From Paenibacillaceae bacterium UBA6304 (GTDB taxonomy: Bacteria > Bacillota > Bacilli > Paenibacillales > Paenibacillaceae), in the NCBI GenBank assembly GCA_002439285.1, contig DJTQ01000400.1, positions 1 to 10,313 on the forward strand: 10,313 bases of DNA, written 5' to 3'. How positions within the stretch are numbered: position 1 is the stretch's first letter; every line of letters begins with the position of its first letter. The translations under genes and the position numbers were made by a program. A model generated the notes under the pieces. The model was given only the letters and a program-made list of their open reading frames with translations, was not told where the DNA came from and made no database searches. Below, piece by piece: positions 1 to 6,191 of this stretch.

Positions 1-13
1 GCTCTTCCGATCT
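1..13. other. Illumina adapter remnant at the contig end
   Basis: The first 13 bases, GCTCTTCCGATCT, are identical to the 3' end shared by Illumina TruSeq read 1 and read 2 adapters. They sit exactly at the left edge, inside what would be the dehydrogenase reading frame. An exact 13-base match at base 1 is very unlikely by chance. These bases and the residues they would encode (ALPI and part of the next codon) should not be treated as genomic. Confidence 0.93.
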
Positions 14-465
14 ATTTTGAAAAGGTAGATCATCTTGAAGAGCACCTGAAGGAAATCACGCGAGGCGGAGCCGACGTTGTCATCGACTGCGTGGGGCTGG
101 ACGCCAAGAAGTCTGTCGCCGAAAAGGTAGAAACCGCACTCATGCTGCAAGGCGGTTCGCTTAGTGCATTCAACCTGGCTTCCAAGGTGGTTCGCAAGGG
201 AGGAACTATTCAGGTTACTGGCGTGTATGGTCTGAAATACAATCTGTTTCCGTTCGGTGATCTGTTCGAGCGGAATATTAATATTAGAACAGGGCAGGCC
301 CCGGTGATCCATTTAATTCCTGAACTGTATGAGCAGATTCGGACCGGTAAGTTTGATCCGACCGATATCATTACGCATCGTTTACCGCTGGATCAGGGTG
401 AGCATGCTTTCAAAATATTTAATGATAAGGAAGAAAACTGTATCAAGGTTATTCTGAAACCTTAA
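14..465 (+). CDS. Zinc-dependent alcohol dehydrogenase (formaldehyde dehydrogenase-like), C-terminal part
   Basis: This is the 3' part of a medium-chain, zinc-type alcohol dehydrogenase. The frame is open from the left edge to TAA at 463-465; native sequence probably begins at base 14 and the first whole native codon is 16-18. About 149 residues remain of a family usually near 350-390, so the catalytic zinc domain and the Rossmann glycine motif are lost off the left. What remains matches the end of the nucleotide-binding fold and the C-terminal domain: GGADVVIDCVG, then GGTIQVTGVYG, then NINIRTGQAPVIH, and the ending ENCIKVILKP. I recall these blocks in the glutathione-dependent formaldehyde dehydrogenase-like enzymes of Bacillales, which oxidise alcohols or aldehyde adducts with NAD in the cytoplasm. 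Exact substrate cannot be told. A terminator follows directly, so this gene ends its transcription unit. Confidence 0.88.
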
Positions 466-474
466 CCTTAGAAG

Positions 475-506
475 ACACCCACCGTAATGGTGGGTGTTTC
501 AATTTT
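475..506 (+). terminator. Intrinsic terminator of the dehydrogenase gene
   Basis: A perfect 9-bp stem, ACACCCACC (475-483) with GGTGGGTGT (489-497), has a 5-nt loop GTAAT. It is followed by a broken T-rich stretch (TTCAATTTT). It starts 9 bases after the stop codon, the usual place for a rho-independent terminator. Confidence 0.85.
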
Positions 507-531
507 GTGAAATACATAGAATATTTAAAAT

Positions 532-540
532 TGTTATGAT
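532..540 (+). promoter_or_regulatory. Possible extended -10 promoter of the MCP gene
   Basis: TGTTATGAT fits an extended -10 (TG-N-TATGAT) in an AT-rich stretch about 90 bases before the MCP start. No convincing -35 lies 17-18 bases upstream. I looked for a sigma-D motility promoter (TAAA-N15-GCCGATAT) between 466 and 627 and found none. Confidence 0.3.
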
Positions 541-627
541 TATACGCATTCCATTTGAAGATCTAAATAAGATACACTGGTCATGTTTATTTTATTATTT
601 GTCGTATTTACATCGGAGGGAAACAAC

Positions 628-2319
628 ATGATCTGGACAGTCAGAAAAAAAATGCTCTTGGGATTTACCGTAATTTTGCTCTTATTAATGACTTCTGTTG
701 GAATTGGATATGCGGAGCTCTCTTCTGCGGACCGTACATATTCCCGTTTGATCGACGATCAAGTTCAAGAAATGATTTGGGTAGAGGACTTACAAGGAGC
801 CGTTAAACAAAAGATAACCAGCATGCGAGGGTATTTGATTGTCGGCGATAAGCGTGCGCTGGATGAATATAATCAAGCCAATGAGAAATACGCTATTTAC
901 TTCAACAAACTTGAGAAAAAGGGGTTGGCTGAAGTCCCCGAAAAGCTGCTGAGAGAACTCGATCAAATTGAAGTGGAATATGATCAATTTTCGAAGCAGA
1001 TGTTTCAGTTTAAGGATGCAAATAAAACGGATGAGTACACTACAGCGGTAGCAGTAAAGGGAAGAGAAATCGTCAGCCGGTTCGATCAAAAGGTCCAGGA
1101 ACTGCTTCAATACCAGCAAGAGACGCTGGAAAGCCAGAGTATGGCCACAAGCCATAAAGTGAACAGCCTGCAAGCCACCGTGCTCTGGATCGGTATATTC
1201 GCTATCCTGTTAGGATTAACGATCGCGATTTATTTGGGTCTCCATATCTCCAATCCGGTTAAAGCTTTGGCAGCATCCGCCAGAAGGGTTGCAAGCGGCG
1301 ATTTAACCCGAGAACCGATGGCATTATCCCGGCAAGATGAAATTGGAGAATTAGCGTCCTCATTTGATGAAATGAGCGATCATTTGCGCAGTCTGATCAC
1401 CCAGATTGAACTACATGCCTGCCAGGTCTCGGCAGCTTCGGGAGAGCTTGCATTGGGAGCCGAACAAACCGGACAAGGTACCGAACAAATTGCTACTACC
1501 ATGCAAGAGATTGCTGCCGGTACAGATCATTCTCTTCGGATCGTGGAGACTACATCGTCAACGATTGAAGAGATGTCCGGCCATATGCAGCAGATGGCCG
1601 TGTATGTCCATGAGGTCAATGAAGCTTCATTGCGGGCTAGCCAACAAGCAGATGAAGGCGGACAAACCATGAGTTCGGTCGTCATGCAGATGAATTCGAT
1701 CCAATCCAAGTTTGATACTCTTTCTAATGTGATCGGCAACCTGGAAGGACGATCTGAAGAAATCGGTCAAATCGTGAGCGTGATCAAAGAGATTTCCGTT
1801 CAGACGAATCTGCTGTCCTTGAATGCATCGATTGAGGCGGCGAGGGCAGGAGAAGAGGGACGGGGATTTCTGGTCGTAGCCGAAGAGATCCGTAAACTGG
1901 CGGACCAAACGGCCAGCTCTGCGCAAATGATTGCTGCGCTAGTGGAATCGACGCAGGCGGAAACAAAAGATGCGGTGCTATCTATGGATATAGCCGCAAA
2001 AGAGGTGGCTTCCGGAATTAATACGGTACAGACTGCGGGAGATGCTTTTAATAATTTCCGCGTTGGTGTACTGGAGACGGCCACACAGGTTCAGAAGATT
2101 TCTCAAGCGACGGATTTCTTGGCGGAAGGCGCATGCCGGATTGTCGAGAGTATGTCGTTGATCCGCAGCACGGCTGAGAACTTGGCGGCAGGAACGGAGG
2201 AAGTCTCAGCGACGTCGGAAGAGCAGCTAGGTTATATGGAGGAGATGACGGCTTCTTCCGAAAATTTGTCTGAAATGGCTGAGGAATTGCAGTCTTTGGT
2301 TGAAAGATTTAAGGTGTAA
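628..2319 (+). CDS. Methyl-accepting chemotaxis protein (MCP)
   Basis: A membrane chemoreceptor of 563 aa that would pass ligand signals to the CheA/CheW kinase complex. Domains in order: a basic N-terminus; membrane segment 1 (about 9-29); an extracellular helical sensor of about 150 aa (30-183), all-helical in look, like four-helix-bundle MCP sensors; membrane segment 2 (about 184-206); HAMP (about 207-260, beginning SNPVKALA); and a long coiled-coil signalling domain. The hairpin tip is canonical: [18 protein letters not shown] (392-409) then [15 protein letters not shown]. The start at 628 is chosen because GGAGGG (615-620) lies 7 bases upstream; an in-frame ATG at 583 has no ribosome binding site and would put a second hydrophobic stretch in front. 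The gene stands alone, with terminators on both sides, as many Bacillales MCPs do. The sensor domain does not reveal the ligand. Confidence 0.95.
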   Translation: MIWTVRKKMLLGFTVILLLLMTSVGIGYAELSSADRTYSRLIDDQVQEMIWVEDLQGAVKQKITSMRGYLIVGDKRALDEYNQANEKYAIYFNKLEKKGLAEVPEKLLRELDQIEVEYDQFSKQMFQFKDANKTDEYTTAVAVKGREIVSRFDQKVQELLQYQQETLESQSMATSHKVNSLQATVLWIGIFAILLGLTIAIYLGLHISNPVKALAASARRVASGDLTREPMALSRQDEIGELASSFDEMSDHLRSLITQIELHACQVSAASGELALGAEQTGQGTEQIATTMQEIAAGTDHSLRIVETTSSTIEEMSGHMQQMAVYVHEVNEASLRASQQADEGGQTMSSVVMQMNSIQSKFDTLSNVIGNLEGRSEEIGQIVSVIKEISVQTNLLSLNASIEAARAGEEGRGFLVVAEEIRKLADQTASSAQMIAALVESTQAETKDAVLSMDIAAKEVASGINTVQTAGDAFNNFRVGVLETATQVQKISQATDFLAEGACRIVESMSLIRSTAENLAAGTEEVSATSEEQLGYMEEMTASSENLSEMAEELQSLVERFKV

Positions 2320-2324
2320 ATATT

Positions 2325-2357
2325 AATGGCAGCCTTCAAAGAGGCTGCCATTTGTTT
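2325..2357. terminator. Bidirectional terminator between MCP and trx
   Basis: A perfect 11-bp stem, AATGGCAGCCT (2325-2335) with AGGCTGCCATT (2342-2352), has a 6-nt loop and is followed by TTGTTTGTT on the plus strand. Read on the minus strand, the stem is followed by AATATTTA. It lies in the 39-bp gap between two convergent genes, so it can serve both. Confidence 0.85.
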
Positions 2358-2358
2358 G

Positions 2359-2685
2359 TTAAATAACACGATATTTCTCAATGATTCTGTCATAAGCCTC
2401 TCTGGGTCTTAATCCGATCAGCTTCTCTACGGGCTCCCCATCATGAAAAAAGATGACGGTCGGCATTGACATGATGCCATAGGTGGAGGCCAGTTCTGGC
2501 GATTCATCGCAGTTTACCTTGATCAGGTTGACATCTCCGTTATAGTCTTCATGCAACTGCTCCAGAATGGGGCCGAGCACCTTGCAAGGCGGGCACCACG
2601 GGGCATCGAAATCTACCAACGTAACCCCTTGGTGCCGAAGCTCCTGTTGAAATTCAACCGGTGTGGACAATCTTTTAATACTCAT
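2359..2685 (-). CDS. Thioredoxin-family protein with WCPPC active site
   Basis: A 108-aa single-domain thioredoxin, full length for the family, with no signal peptide, so cytoplasmic. It carries DFDAPWCPPC (25-34), the redox dithiol Cys31/Cys34, and the cis-proline in SMPTV (Pro75). These are the hallmarks of a dithiol-disulfide exchange enzyme. The active site is CPPC rather than the CGPC of the main thioredoxin; this dipeptide is common in TlpA/DsbE-like proteins and some accessory thioredoxins and alters redox potential. It is therefore probably an accessory thioredoxin, not the housekeeping TrxA. Its ATG lies inside the end of the merR gene (11-bp overlap), with ribosome binding site AAGGGAGAAA there, so the two genes form a translationally coupled operon. 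The operon promoter is the MerR-type promoter at 3106-3137. Confidence 0.93.
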   Translation of the reverse strand: MSIKRLSTPVEFQQELRHQGVTLVDFDAPWCPPCKVLGPILEQLHEDYNGDVNLIKVNCDESPELASTYGIMSMPTVIFFHDGEPVEKLIGLRPREAYDRIIEKYRVI

Positions 2686-3058
2686 TCTTTATTTCTCCCT
2701 TCAATTTTGGATTTTCTTCTAGCAGGTGGGTAATTCGTTCTTCCAAGTTTGACTTGATCGAAGACAGCAGAGCGATCTGTTCTTCAATTTCCTTAAGTTT
2801 GGTGCGGTAGACGGGCATAATTTGTTCGCAAAACGCCTCTTTGCTGGTCATGACGCAGTTTAGGAAGCCTGAGATTTGTTCTGTCGTCAGTCCTAGCTGA
2901 AGATAAAATTGTATGGTCTTGACCTGGTCGACCGTTAAACTGTTATAATCCCGGTAACCGTTGTCCATTCTCCTTGAAGTAATCAGCCCTTGCTGCTCAT
3001 AGTAACGTAAGGATCGGATACTTGCTCCGGTTGCTTTGGACAATTCGCCGATTTTCAT
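2675..3058 (-). CDS. MerR-family transcriptional regulator
   Basis: A 127-aa regulator. The N-terminal winged helix is canonical: MKIGELSKATGASIRSLRYY (1-20), then EQQGLI and the wing NGYRDY (33-38). A long dimerisation helix follows (about 80-116). Two cysteines, Cys68 and Cys77, lie at the start of the effector part; whether they sense thiols or metals cannot be seen, and there is no C-terminal metal-binding Cys cluster of the CueR/ZntR kind. The start is supported by AGGTGA 9 bases upstream. The 3' end overlaps the thioredoxin start by 11 bases, so both are made together. The promoter has the over-long spacer and internal dyad that MerR proteins untwist, which argues for autoregulation and for the thioredoxin as its main target. 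The effector is unknown. Confidence 0.93.
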   Translation of the reverse strand: MKIGELSKATGASIRSLRYYEQQGLITSRRMDNGYRDYNSLTVDQVKTIQFYLQLGLTTEQISGFLNCVMTSKEAFCEQIMPVYRTKLKEIEEQIALLSSIKSNLEERITHLLEENPKLKGEIKNEY

Positions 3059-3105
3059 AAGGGTGCTTCACCTGCCTTCTGTAGCTGCTACCGTTTTGTA
3101 ATGCA

Positions 3106-3137
3106 ATTATAAACCCTGACATTAGTGTTAGGGTCAA
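3106..3137 (-). promoter_or_regulatory. MerR-type promoter and operator of the merR-trx operon
   Basis: On the minus strand, -35 TTGACC (3137-3132) and -10 TATAAT (3111-3106) are separated by 20 bp, longer than the normal 17. In the spacer is a near-perfect dyad: ACCCTGACA (3113-3121), 4 nt, TGTTAGGGT (3126-3134), with 8 of 9 arm positions paired. A 19-20 bp spacer with an internal dyad is the known hallmark of MerR-activated promoters. Confidence 0.85.
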
Positions 3138-3165
3138 TCTATTTTTCTCACGCATCCGAACCGTG

Positions 3166-3171
3166 TATAAT
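3166..3171 (+). promoter_or_regulatory. Possible -10 for the plus-strand gene at 3232
   Basis: TATAAT lies 61 bases before the start codon, divergent from the merR promoter. The matching -35 region (around 3143-3148) is T-rich but not a clear TTGACA, so this is a weak call. Confidence 0.4.
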
Positions 3172-3231
3172 AAGGTGAGCGCAGACTTGGAGAAATCGAA
3201 GAAACATAAAACTAAGGAGGGAAGTATCGGC

Positions 3232-3735
3232 ATGTTCGATCCTACGGTATTCGATAATCTAAAAGTCGTTCTTGAAGGCGCTGTCTATGATTTGGACTTG
3301 AATGGTCAGCTTCAGATTATTGGACGGAGTGACCGGGTCGAGTTGTCTTCCATGTCTCGGTATTATGCCATTCAGTTCTGCTTGCCGGGCAACCCGGAGA
3401 CTTGGGCAGAGCTTCGGCTGTGGGCGGATACGGAGGATTTGGCCGGAGAAATTCTGGAACTGGACTCTGTTACGCTCGGCTGCCAAATGCAGCCTGTCTT
3501 TTACAAACGGTTGAAGGATCCGGACACTGAATGTCCCGATATCGAAAGACTGACCGCCGAAATTTGGGGGAATCATGTCAGTCAGACCCAAAAGGTCACA
3601 TCGGTTTACGGTGATAGTAATATACTTCCCTTGGATGAAATCGTTGTTCAATTTCATAGAAGGTTCGGGGAAGAGGTTACGTCGGATTTGCCTCAAATGT
3701 TAGAACACATGCTAATTATGCTAGATCGGCTTTAA
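3232..3735 (+). CDS. Unrecognised 167-aa cytoplasmic protein
   Basis: I do not recognise this protein. The start at 3232 is chosen because AAGGAGG (3214-3220) lies 11 bases upstream; a longer in-frame ATG at 3163 overlaps the promoter region and has no ribosome binding site. It is acidic, with no signal peptide or membrane segment. The N-terminal half looks like beta strands (LKVVLEGAVYDLDLNGQLQIIG, split here as residues 10-31), followed by a mixed region with YYAIQFCLPG (44-53). The C-terminal third looks helical. Two cysteines in the middle (GCQM and TECPD) have no metal-site spacing. It begins a plus-strand unit; the AIM24-family gene starts 53 bases downstream with no terminator between, so co-transcription is likely. 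Strong ribosome binding site and normal composition argue that it is a real gene. Confidence 0.8.
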   Translation: MFDPTVFDNLKVVLEGAVYDLDLNGQLQIIGRSDRVELSSMSRYYAIQFCLPGNPETWAELRLWADTEDLAGEILELDSVTLGCQMQPVFYKRLKDPDTECPDIERLTAEIWGNHVSQTQKVTSVYGDSNILPLDEIVVQFHRRFGEEVTSDLPQMLEHMLIMLDRL

Positions 3736-3788
3736 ACACATATATTTTACATAAATAAAAAGGTTAAATCATAGAGGAGGCTGAACGA

Positions 3789-4568
3789 ATGAATGCTCAT
3801 GAAATCGATTATCGAATTATCGGTGAGGAAATGCAATGCGTTGAGATTGCGCTAGATCAAAGCGAGAGTGTTGTGGCGGAAGCGGGTAGCTTTATGATGA
3901 TGGATCCGGATATCCGAATGGAGACGATCTTCGGAGACGGAAGCAATCAGGGCGGCGGATTGATGGGCAAACTGATGGGAGCCGGGAAACGCCTGATTAC
4001 CGGTGAAGGACTGTTTATGACCGTATTCACGAATGCCGGTTATGGACGACAAAGTGTAACCTTCGCTTCCCCTTATCCGGGAAAAATAATTCCGCTCGAT
4101 CTCCAAATGCTGGGAGGGAAAATCATTTGCCAGAAGGATTCCTTTCTGTGCGCAGCCAAGGGCGTGTCGGTAGGCATCGAGTTCCAGCGCCGGCTAGGGA
4201 CCGGGTTCTTCGGCGGTGAGGGATTCATCATGCAAAAGATCGAAGGCGATGGTCTTGCTTTCGTACATTCCGGCGGGTTGGTCATTGAACGTGATCTGGC
4301 GCCAGGAGAAGTGCTTCGCCTGGATACGGGCTGCCTTGTGGCCATGACGGCATCGGTCGATTATAACATTGAGCTGGTCAAGGGCGTGAAATCCGCGTTG
4401 TTCGGCGGAGAAGGACTGTTTTTCACTACTCTCCGCGGTCCGGGCAAGGTCTGGGTACAATCCCTTCCGTTCAGTCGCTTGGCGGATCGCGTACTCTCCG
4501 CAGCGCGCACCGGAGGCAAAGACGAGGGCAGCCTGCTCGGAGGGCTAGGAAATCTGTTCGAACGATAA
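3789..4568 (+). CDS. AIM24 / TIGR00266 family protein
   Basis: A 259-aa protein of the AIM24 (TIGR00266) family, a conserved beta-rich fold of unknown biochemical role; the name comes from a yeast mitochondrial protein, and that role should not be carried over. Family landmarks seen: [14 protein letters not shown] (67-80), [13 protein letters not shown] (141-153) and [20 protein letters not shown] (205-224), followed by SLP. The repeated FGGEG/GEGLF blocks reflect the internal repeat of the fold. Glycine-rich stretches flank both ends ([13 protein letters not shown] at 55-67 and GGLGNLF near the C-terminus). There is no signal peptide or membrane helix. The start has GAGGAGG 8-9 bases upstream. 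It lies 53 bases after the unrecognised 167-aa gene and is likely in its operon; no clear terminator follows before the Rrf2 promoter at 4604. Confidence 0.93.
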   Translation: MNAHEIDYRIIGEEMQCVEIALDQSESVVAEAGSFMMMDPDIRMETIFGDGSNQGGGLMGKLMGAGKRLITGEGLFMTVFTNAGYGRQSVTFASPYPGKIIPLDLQMLGGKIICQKDSFLCAAKGVSVGIEFQRRLGTGFFGGEGFIMQKIEGDGLAFVHSGGLVIERDLAPGEVLRLDTGCLVAMTASVDYNIELVKGVKSALFGGEGLFFTTLRGPGKVWVQSLPFSRLADRVLSAARTGGKDEGSLLGGLGNLFER

Positions 4569-4603
4569 GAAGAGATTCAGCGGAACTAATGAGGGAATTG
4601 TCG

Positions 4604-4633
4604 TTGACATTTCACCTTTTGTGTAACTATTAT
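4604..4633 (+). promoter_or_regulatory. Sigma-A promoter of the Rrf2 regulator gene
   Basis: TTGACA (4604-4609), an 18-bp spacer and TATTAT (4628-4633). The -10 lies inside the central 7 bases of the operator at 4622-4640, so a bound repressor would block RNA polymerase directly. Confidence 0.82.
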
Positions 4634-4640
4634 TGTTACA
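4622..4640 (+). promoter_or_regulatory. Operator TGTAAC-N7-GTTACA (copy 1, autoregulatory)
   Basis: A perfect 6-bp inverted repeat, TGTAAC (4622-4627) and GTTACA (4635-4640), 7 bases apart. It overlaps the -10 of the regulator's own promoter. The same motif and spacing occur twice upstream of the dioxygenase gene. Binding by the Rrf2 protein is inferred. Confidence 0.82.
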
Positions 4641-4661
4641 GTGAGAAAAAGGGGGATAGCC

Positions 4662-5114
4662 ATGACAATCAGCTCGCGTTTTTCTGTTGCCATTCATGTC
4701 TTGTCCCTGCTTGAACTGAACAAAGAAGGGGTCAATACCTCAGAGTTTATCGCAGACAGCGTAAATACAAACCCGGTGGTCATCCGCCGGATTATGGGCA
4801 TGCTGAATAAGGCGGGAATGGTCAAGGTCCGGTCCGGCGTTGCTGGAACGAAGCTTCTGCGGCCGGTATCGGAAATTACTCTGCTGGATATTTATCGCGC
4901 GGTTCAAGTTGTGGAAGAGGATGCGTTGTTTTCAATTCATGATAAGCCTAATCCGAAATGTCCGGTCGGCCGTAATATTCAAATATCCATCGAACCGATT
5001 TTTTCTTCGGCCCAGGCGGCCTTGGAACTTACCTTGGAGCGGGTAACGCTTCAGGACATTGTGAAATCCATTCAGGATGCGGATATGGATACGGAAGCCA
5101 CCACCTGTAAATAA
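4662..5114 (+). CDS. ywnA: Rrf2-family transcriptional regulator, YwnA-like
   Basis: A 150-aa Rrf2-family winged-helix regulator. It closely resembles Bacillus subtilis YwnA as I remember it: the opening ISSRFSVAIHVLSLL, the recognition region ADSVNTNPVVIRRIMGMLNK (31-50), the wing with AG, the dimer helix LLDIYRAVQ (74-82) and the block HDKPNPKCPVGRNIQ (93-107). It has one central cysteine (Cys100) instead of the three-cysteine [2Fe-2S] cluster site of IscR or NsrR, so it is probably not an iron-sulfur regulator; Cys100 is a candidate redox or electrophile sensor (inference). The start at 4662 has AAAGGGGGA just upstream; an in-frame GTG at 4641 overlaps the operator edge and would have no site. 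The operator at its own promoter points to autorepression. A terminator closes the gene, separating it from its presumed targets. Confidence 0.92.
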   Translation: MTISSRFSVAIHVLSLLELNKEGVNTSEFIADSVNTNPVVIRRIMGMLNKAGMVKVRSGVAGTKLLRPVSEITLLDIYRAVQVVEEDALFSIHDKPNPKCPVGRNIQISIEPIFSSAQAALELTLERVTLQDIVKSIQDADMDTEATTCK

Positions 5115-5130
5115 TTGAATTAAATCCGTT

Positions 5131-5160
5131 AAAATGCCCCTTTTTGGGGCATTTTTTATT
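5131..5160 (+). terminator. Intrinsic terminator of the Rrf2 gene
   Basis: A perfect 10-bp stem, AAAATGCCCC (5131-5140) with GGGGCATTTT (5146-5155), has a TTTTT loop and a T-rich tail. It lies 16 bases after the stop codon. The A-rich start would also allow some function on the minus strand. Confidence 0.92.
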
Positions 5161-5186
5161 TAGAGCGTAATCGAAAACAATTCTGG

Positions 5187-5215
5187 TTGACAGGAACTGC
5201 CACTGTAACTATACT
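5187..5215 (+). promoter_or_regulatory. Sigma-A promoter of the catE-ywnB operon
   Basis: TTGACA (5187-5192), a 17-bp spacer and TATACT (5210-5215) form a near-consensus promoter. As at the regulator's promoter, the -10 lies within the 7-base centre of a TGTAAC-N7-GTTACA operator. Confidence 0.88.
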
Positions 5216-5225
5216 AGTTACAGTG
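5201..5225 (+). promoter_or_regulatory. Operator TGTAAC-N7-GTTACA (copy 2), extended palindrome
   Basis: A perfect inverted repeat with 11-bp arms: CACTGTAACTA (5201-5211), TAC, and its complement ending at 5225. It contains the core TGTAAC (5204-5209) and GTTACA (5217-5222), and the promoter -10 lies in the centre. This is the longest and presumably strongest of the three copies. Confidence 0.88.
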
Positions 5226-5230
5226 TGAAG

Positions 5231-5249
5231 TGTAACCGATTTAGTTACA
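5231..5249 (+). promoter_or_regulatory. Operator TGTAAC-N7-GTTACA (copy 3)
   Basis: TGTAAC (5231-5236), 7 bases and GTTACA (5244-5249). Its centre is 27 bp downstream of the centre of copy 2, so it covers the early transcribed region. Two dimers could bind here side by side. Confidence 0.82.
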
Positions 5250-5307
5250 TGAGTTGATTATAATTTGTTGTTATCTAAATTTATATGAAAATAAGGAGGA
5301 TGAGGCC

Positions 5308-6189
5308 GTGCCTACATCTATTCATCCGGAGACGGAGATCGGCGCTGTGCGTTTGAAGATTACCAATATGGAAGTTTCGCTTCGATTTTATCAAGAAGTC
5401 ATCGGCTTCCGGATTCTAAAGCGCGTTGACAACGTCGCTGAGCTTACAGTCGACGGATTCCGAGCTATCCTGATTTTGGAGGAGAATAACCAATTCCGGC
5501 GGATCCCTGAGCGTTCCGTGTCAGGGCTCTATCATTTTGCTATCTTGGTACCAGATCGTCTCAGTCTCGGGGCTGCACTGCGCAATATGGCTCATCACAA
5601 GATTTCTTTGGGTCAAGGCGATCATTTGGTCAGTGAAGCGCTATATCTAAATGATCCCGACGGCAACGGGATTGAGGTGTATGCGGATCGTCCGCGCGAT
5701 ACTTGGCAAAGAAACGGTCAAGGCGAAATTGTGATGACTACCGATCCGGTGGATATCGACGGCCTGCTGTCGATTTCGGAAGGCGCAGAGTGGAACGGCT
5801 TACCTCCGCAGACCAAAATCGGACATGTGCATTTCCATGTCGGGGACTTACAAGCAGCTAAGCATTTTTATTGCGATGTACTTGGATTCGATGTCATTCT
5901 TCGTTACGGAAGTTCTGCATTATTCATCTCTGCGGGCGGCTATCATCATCATATCGGCCTCAACGTATGGGCCGGTGCCGGTGCTCCGCCTACCCCGGAG
6001 GATGCTGTAGGCCTACGCTATTTTACGATTACGGTTCCCGATCTTCACGCCTTGCAGGAGGTTGAACAGCGGATTGCTGCTGAGGGCCTGGTATTTGAAC
6101 GCAATGCCAACGGGAATGCCATCTCATTGAGTGATCCCTTCGGGATCGGGATGAGGATTGTAGTAAGCAAGAAGGAGAAGGGGGAATAA
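5308..6189 (+). CDS. catE: CatE-like ring-cleaving dioxygenase (VOC superfamily)
   Basis: A 293-aa vicinal-oxygen-chelate protein with two fused domains, resembling Bacillus subtilis CatE (catechol 2,3-dioxygenase) as I recall it. Domain 1 (about 10-130) has RFYQEVIGF, GLYHFAILVPDR (73-84) and DPDGNGIEVYADRP (116-129). Domain 2 (about 170-287) has IGHVHFHVGDL (171-181), FYCDVLGFDV and GGYHHHIGLNVWAG (210-223). The likely reaction is metal-dependent, oxygen-dependent opening of a catechol ring in the cytoplasm. Candidate metal ligands are His76, Glu123 and His173; the His/Glu positions that type I extradiol enzymes use in the last strands of domain 2 are Tyr238/Phe239 and Arg283 here. The start is GTG at 5308, with AAGGAGG (5293-5299) 8 bases upstream; the in-frame ATG at 5254 precedes that site and would be too far upstream. 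It shares an operon with the next gene, 2 bases apart, under two operators. Confidence 0.88.
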   Translation: MPTSIHPETEIGAVRLKITNMEVSLRFYQEVIGFRILKRVDNVAELTVDGFRAILILEENNQFRRIPERSVSGLYHFAILVPDRLSLGAALRNMAHHKISLGQGDHLVSEALYLNDPDGNGIEVYADRPRDTWQRNGQGEIVMTTDPVDIDGLLSISEGAEWNGLPPQTKIGHVHFHVGDLQAAKHFYCDVLGFDVILRYGSSALFISAGGYHHHIGLNVWAGAGAPPTPEDAVGLRYFTITVPDLHALQEVEQRIAAEGLVFERNANGNAISLSDPFGIGMRIVVSKKEKGE

Positions 6190-6191
6190 TC

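Noticed and set aside
583..627. Upstream in-frame ATG for the MCP
   Set aside because: No ribosome binding site precedes 583, while GGAGGG lies 7 bases before the ATG at 628, inside this extension.
466..627. Sigma-D motility promoter before the MCP
   Set aside because: TAAA boxes occur, but none has GCCGATAT-like sequence about 15 bases downstream.
1527..2084. Several minus-strand open frames inside the MCP gene
   Set aside because: They are shadows of a canonical MCP signalling domain, with no ribosome binding sites or recognisable motifs.
3163..3231. N-terminal extension of the 167-aa protein
   Set aside because: It overlaps the candidate -10 and contains the AAGGAGG site that serves the ATG at 3232.
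4641..4661. GTG start for the Rrf2 regulator
   Set aside because: It directly abuts the operator and the expected transcription start, and the ribosome binding site AAAGGGGGA follows it.
5254..5307. ATG start for the CatE-like protein
   Set aside because: The extension has no family similarity and contains the AAGGAGG site for the GTG at 5308.
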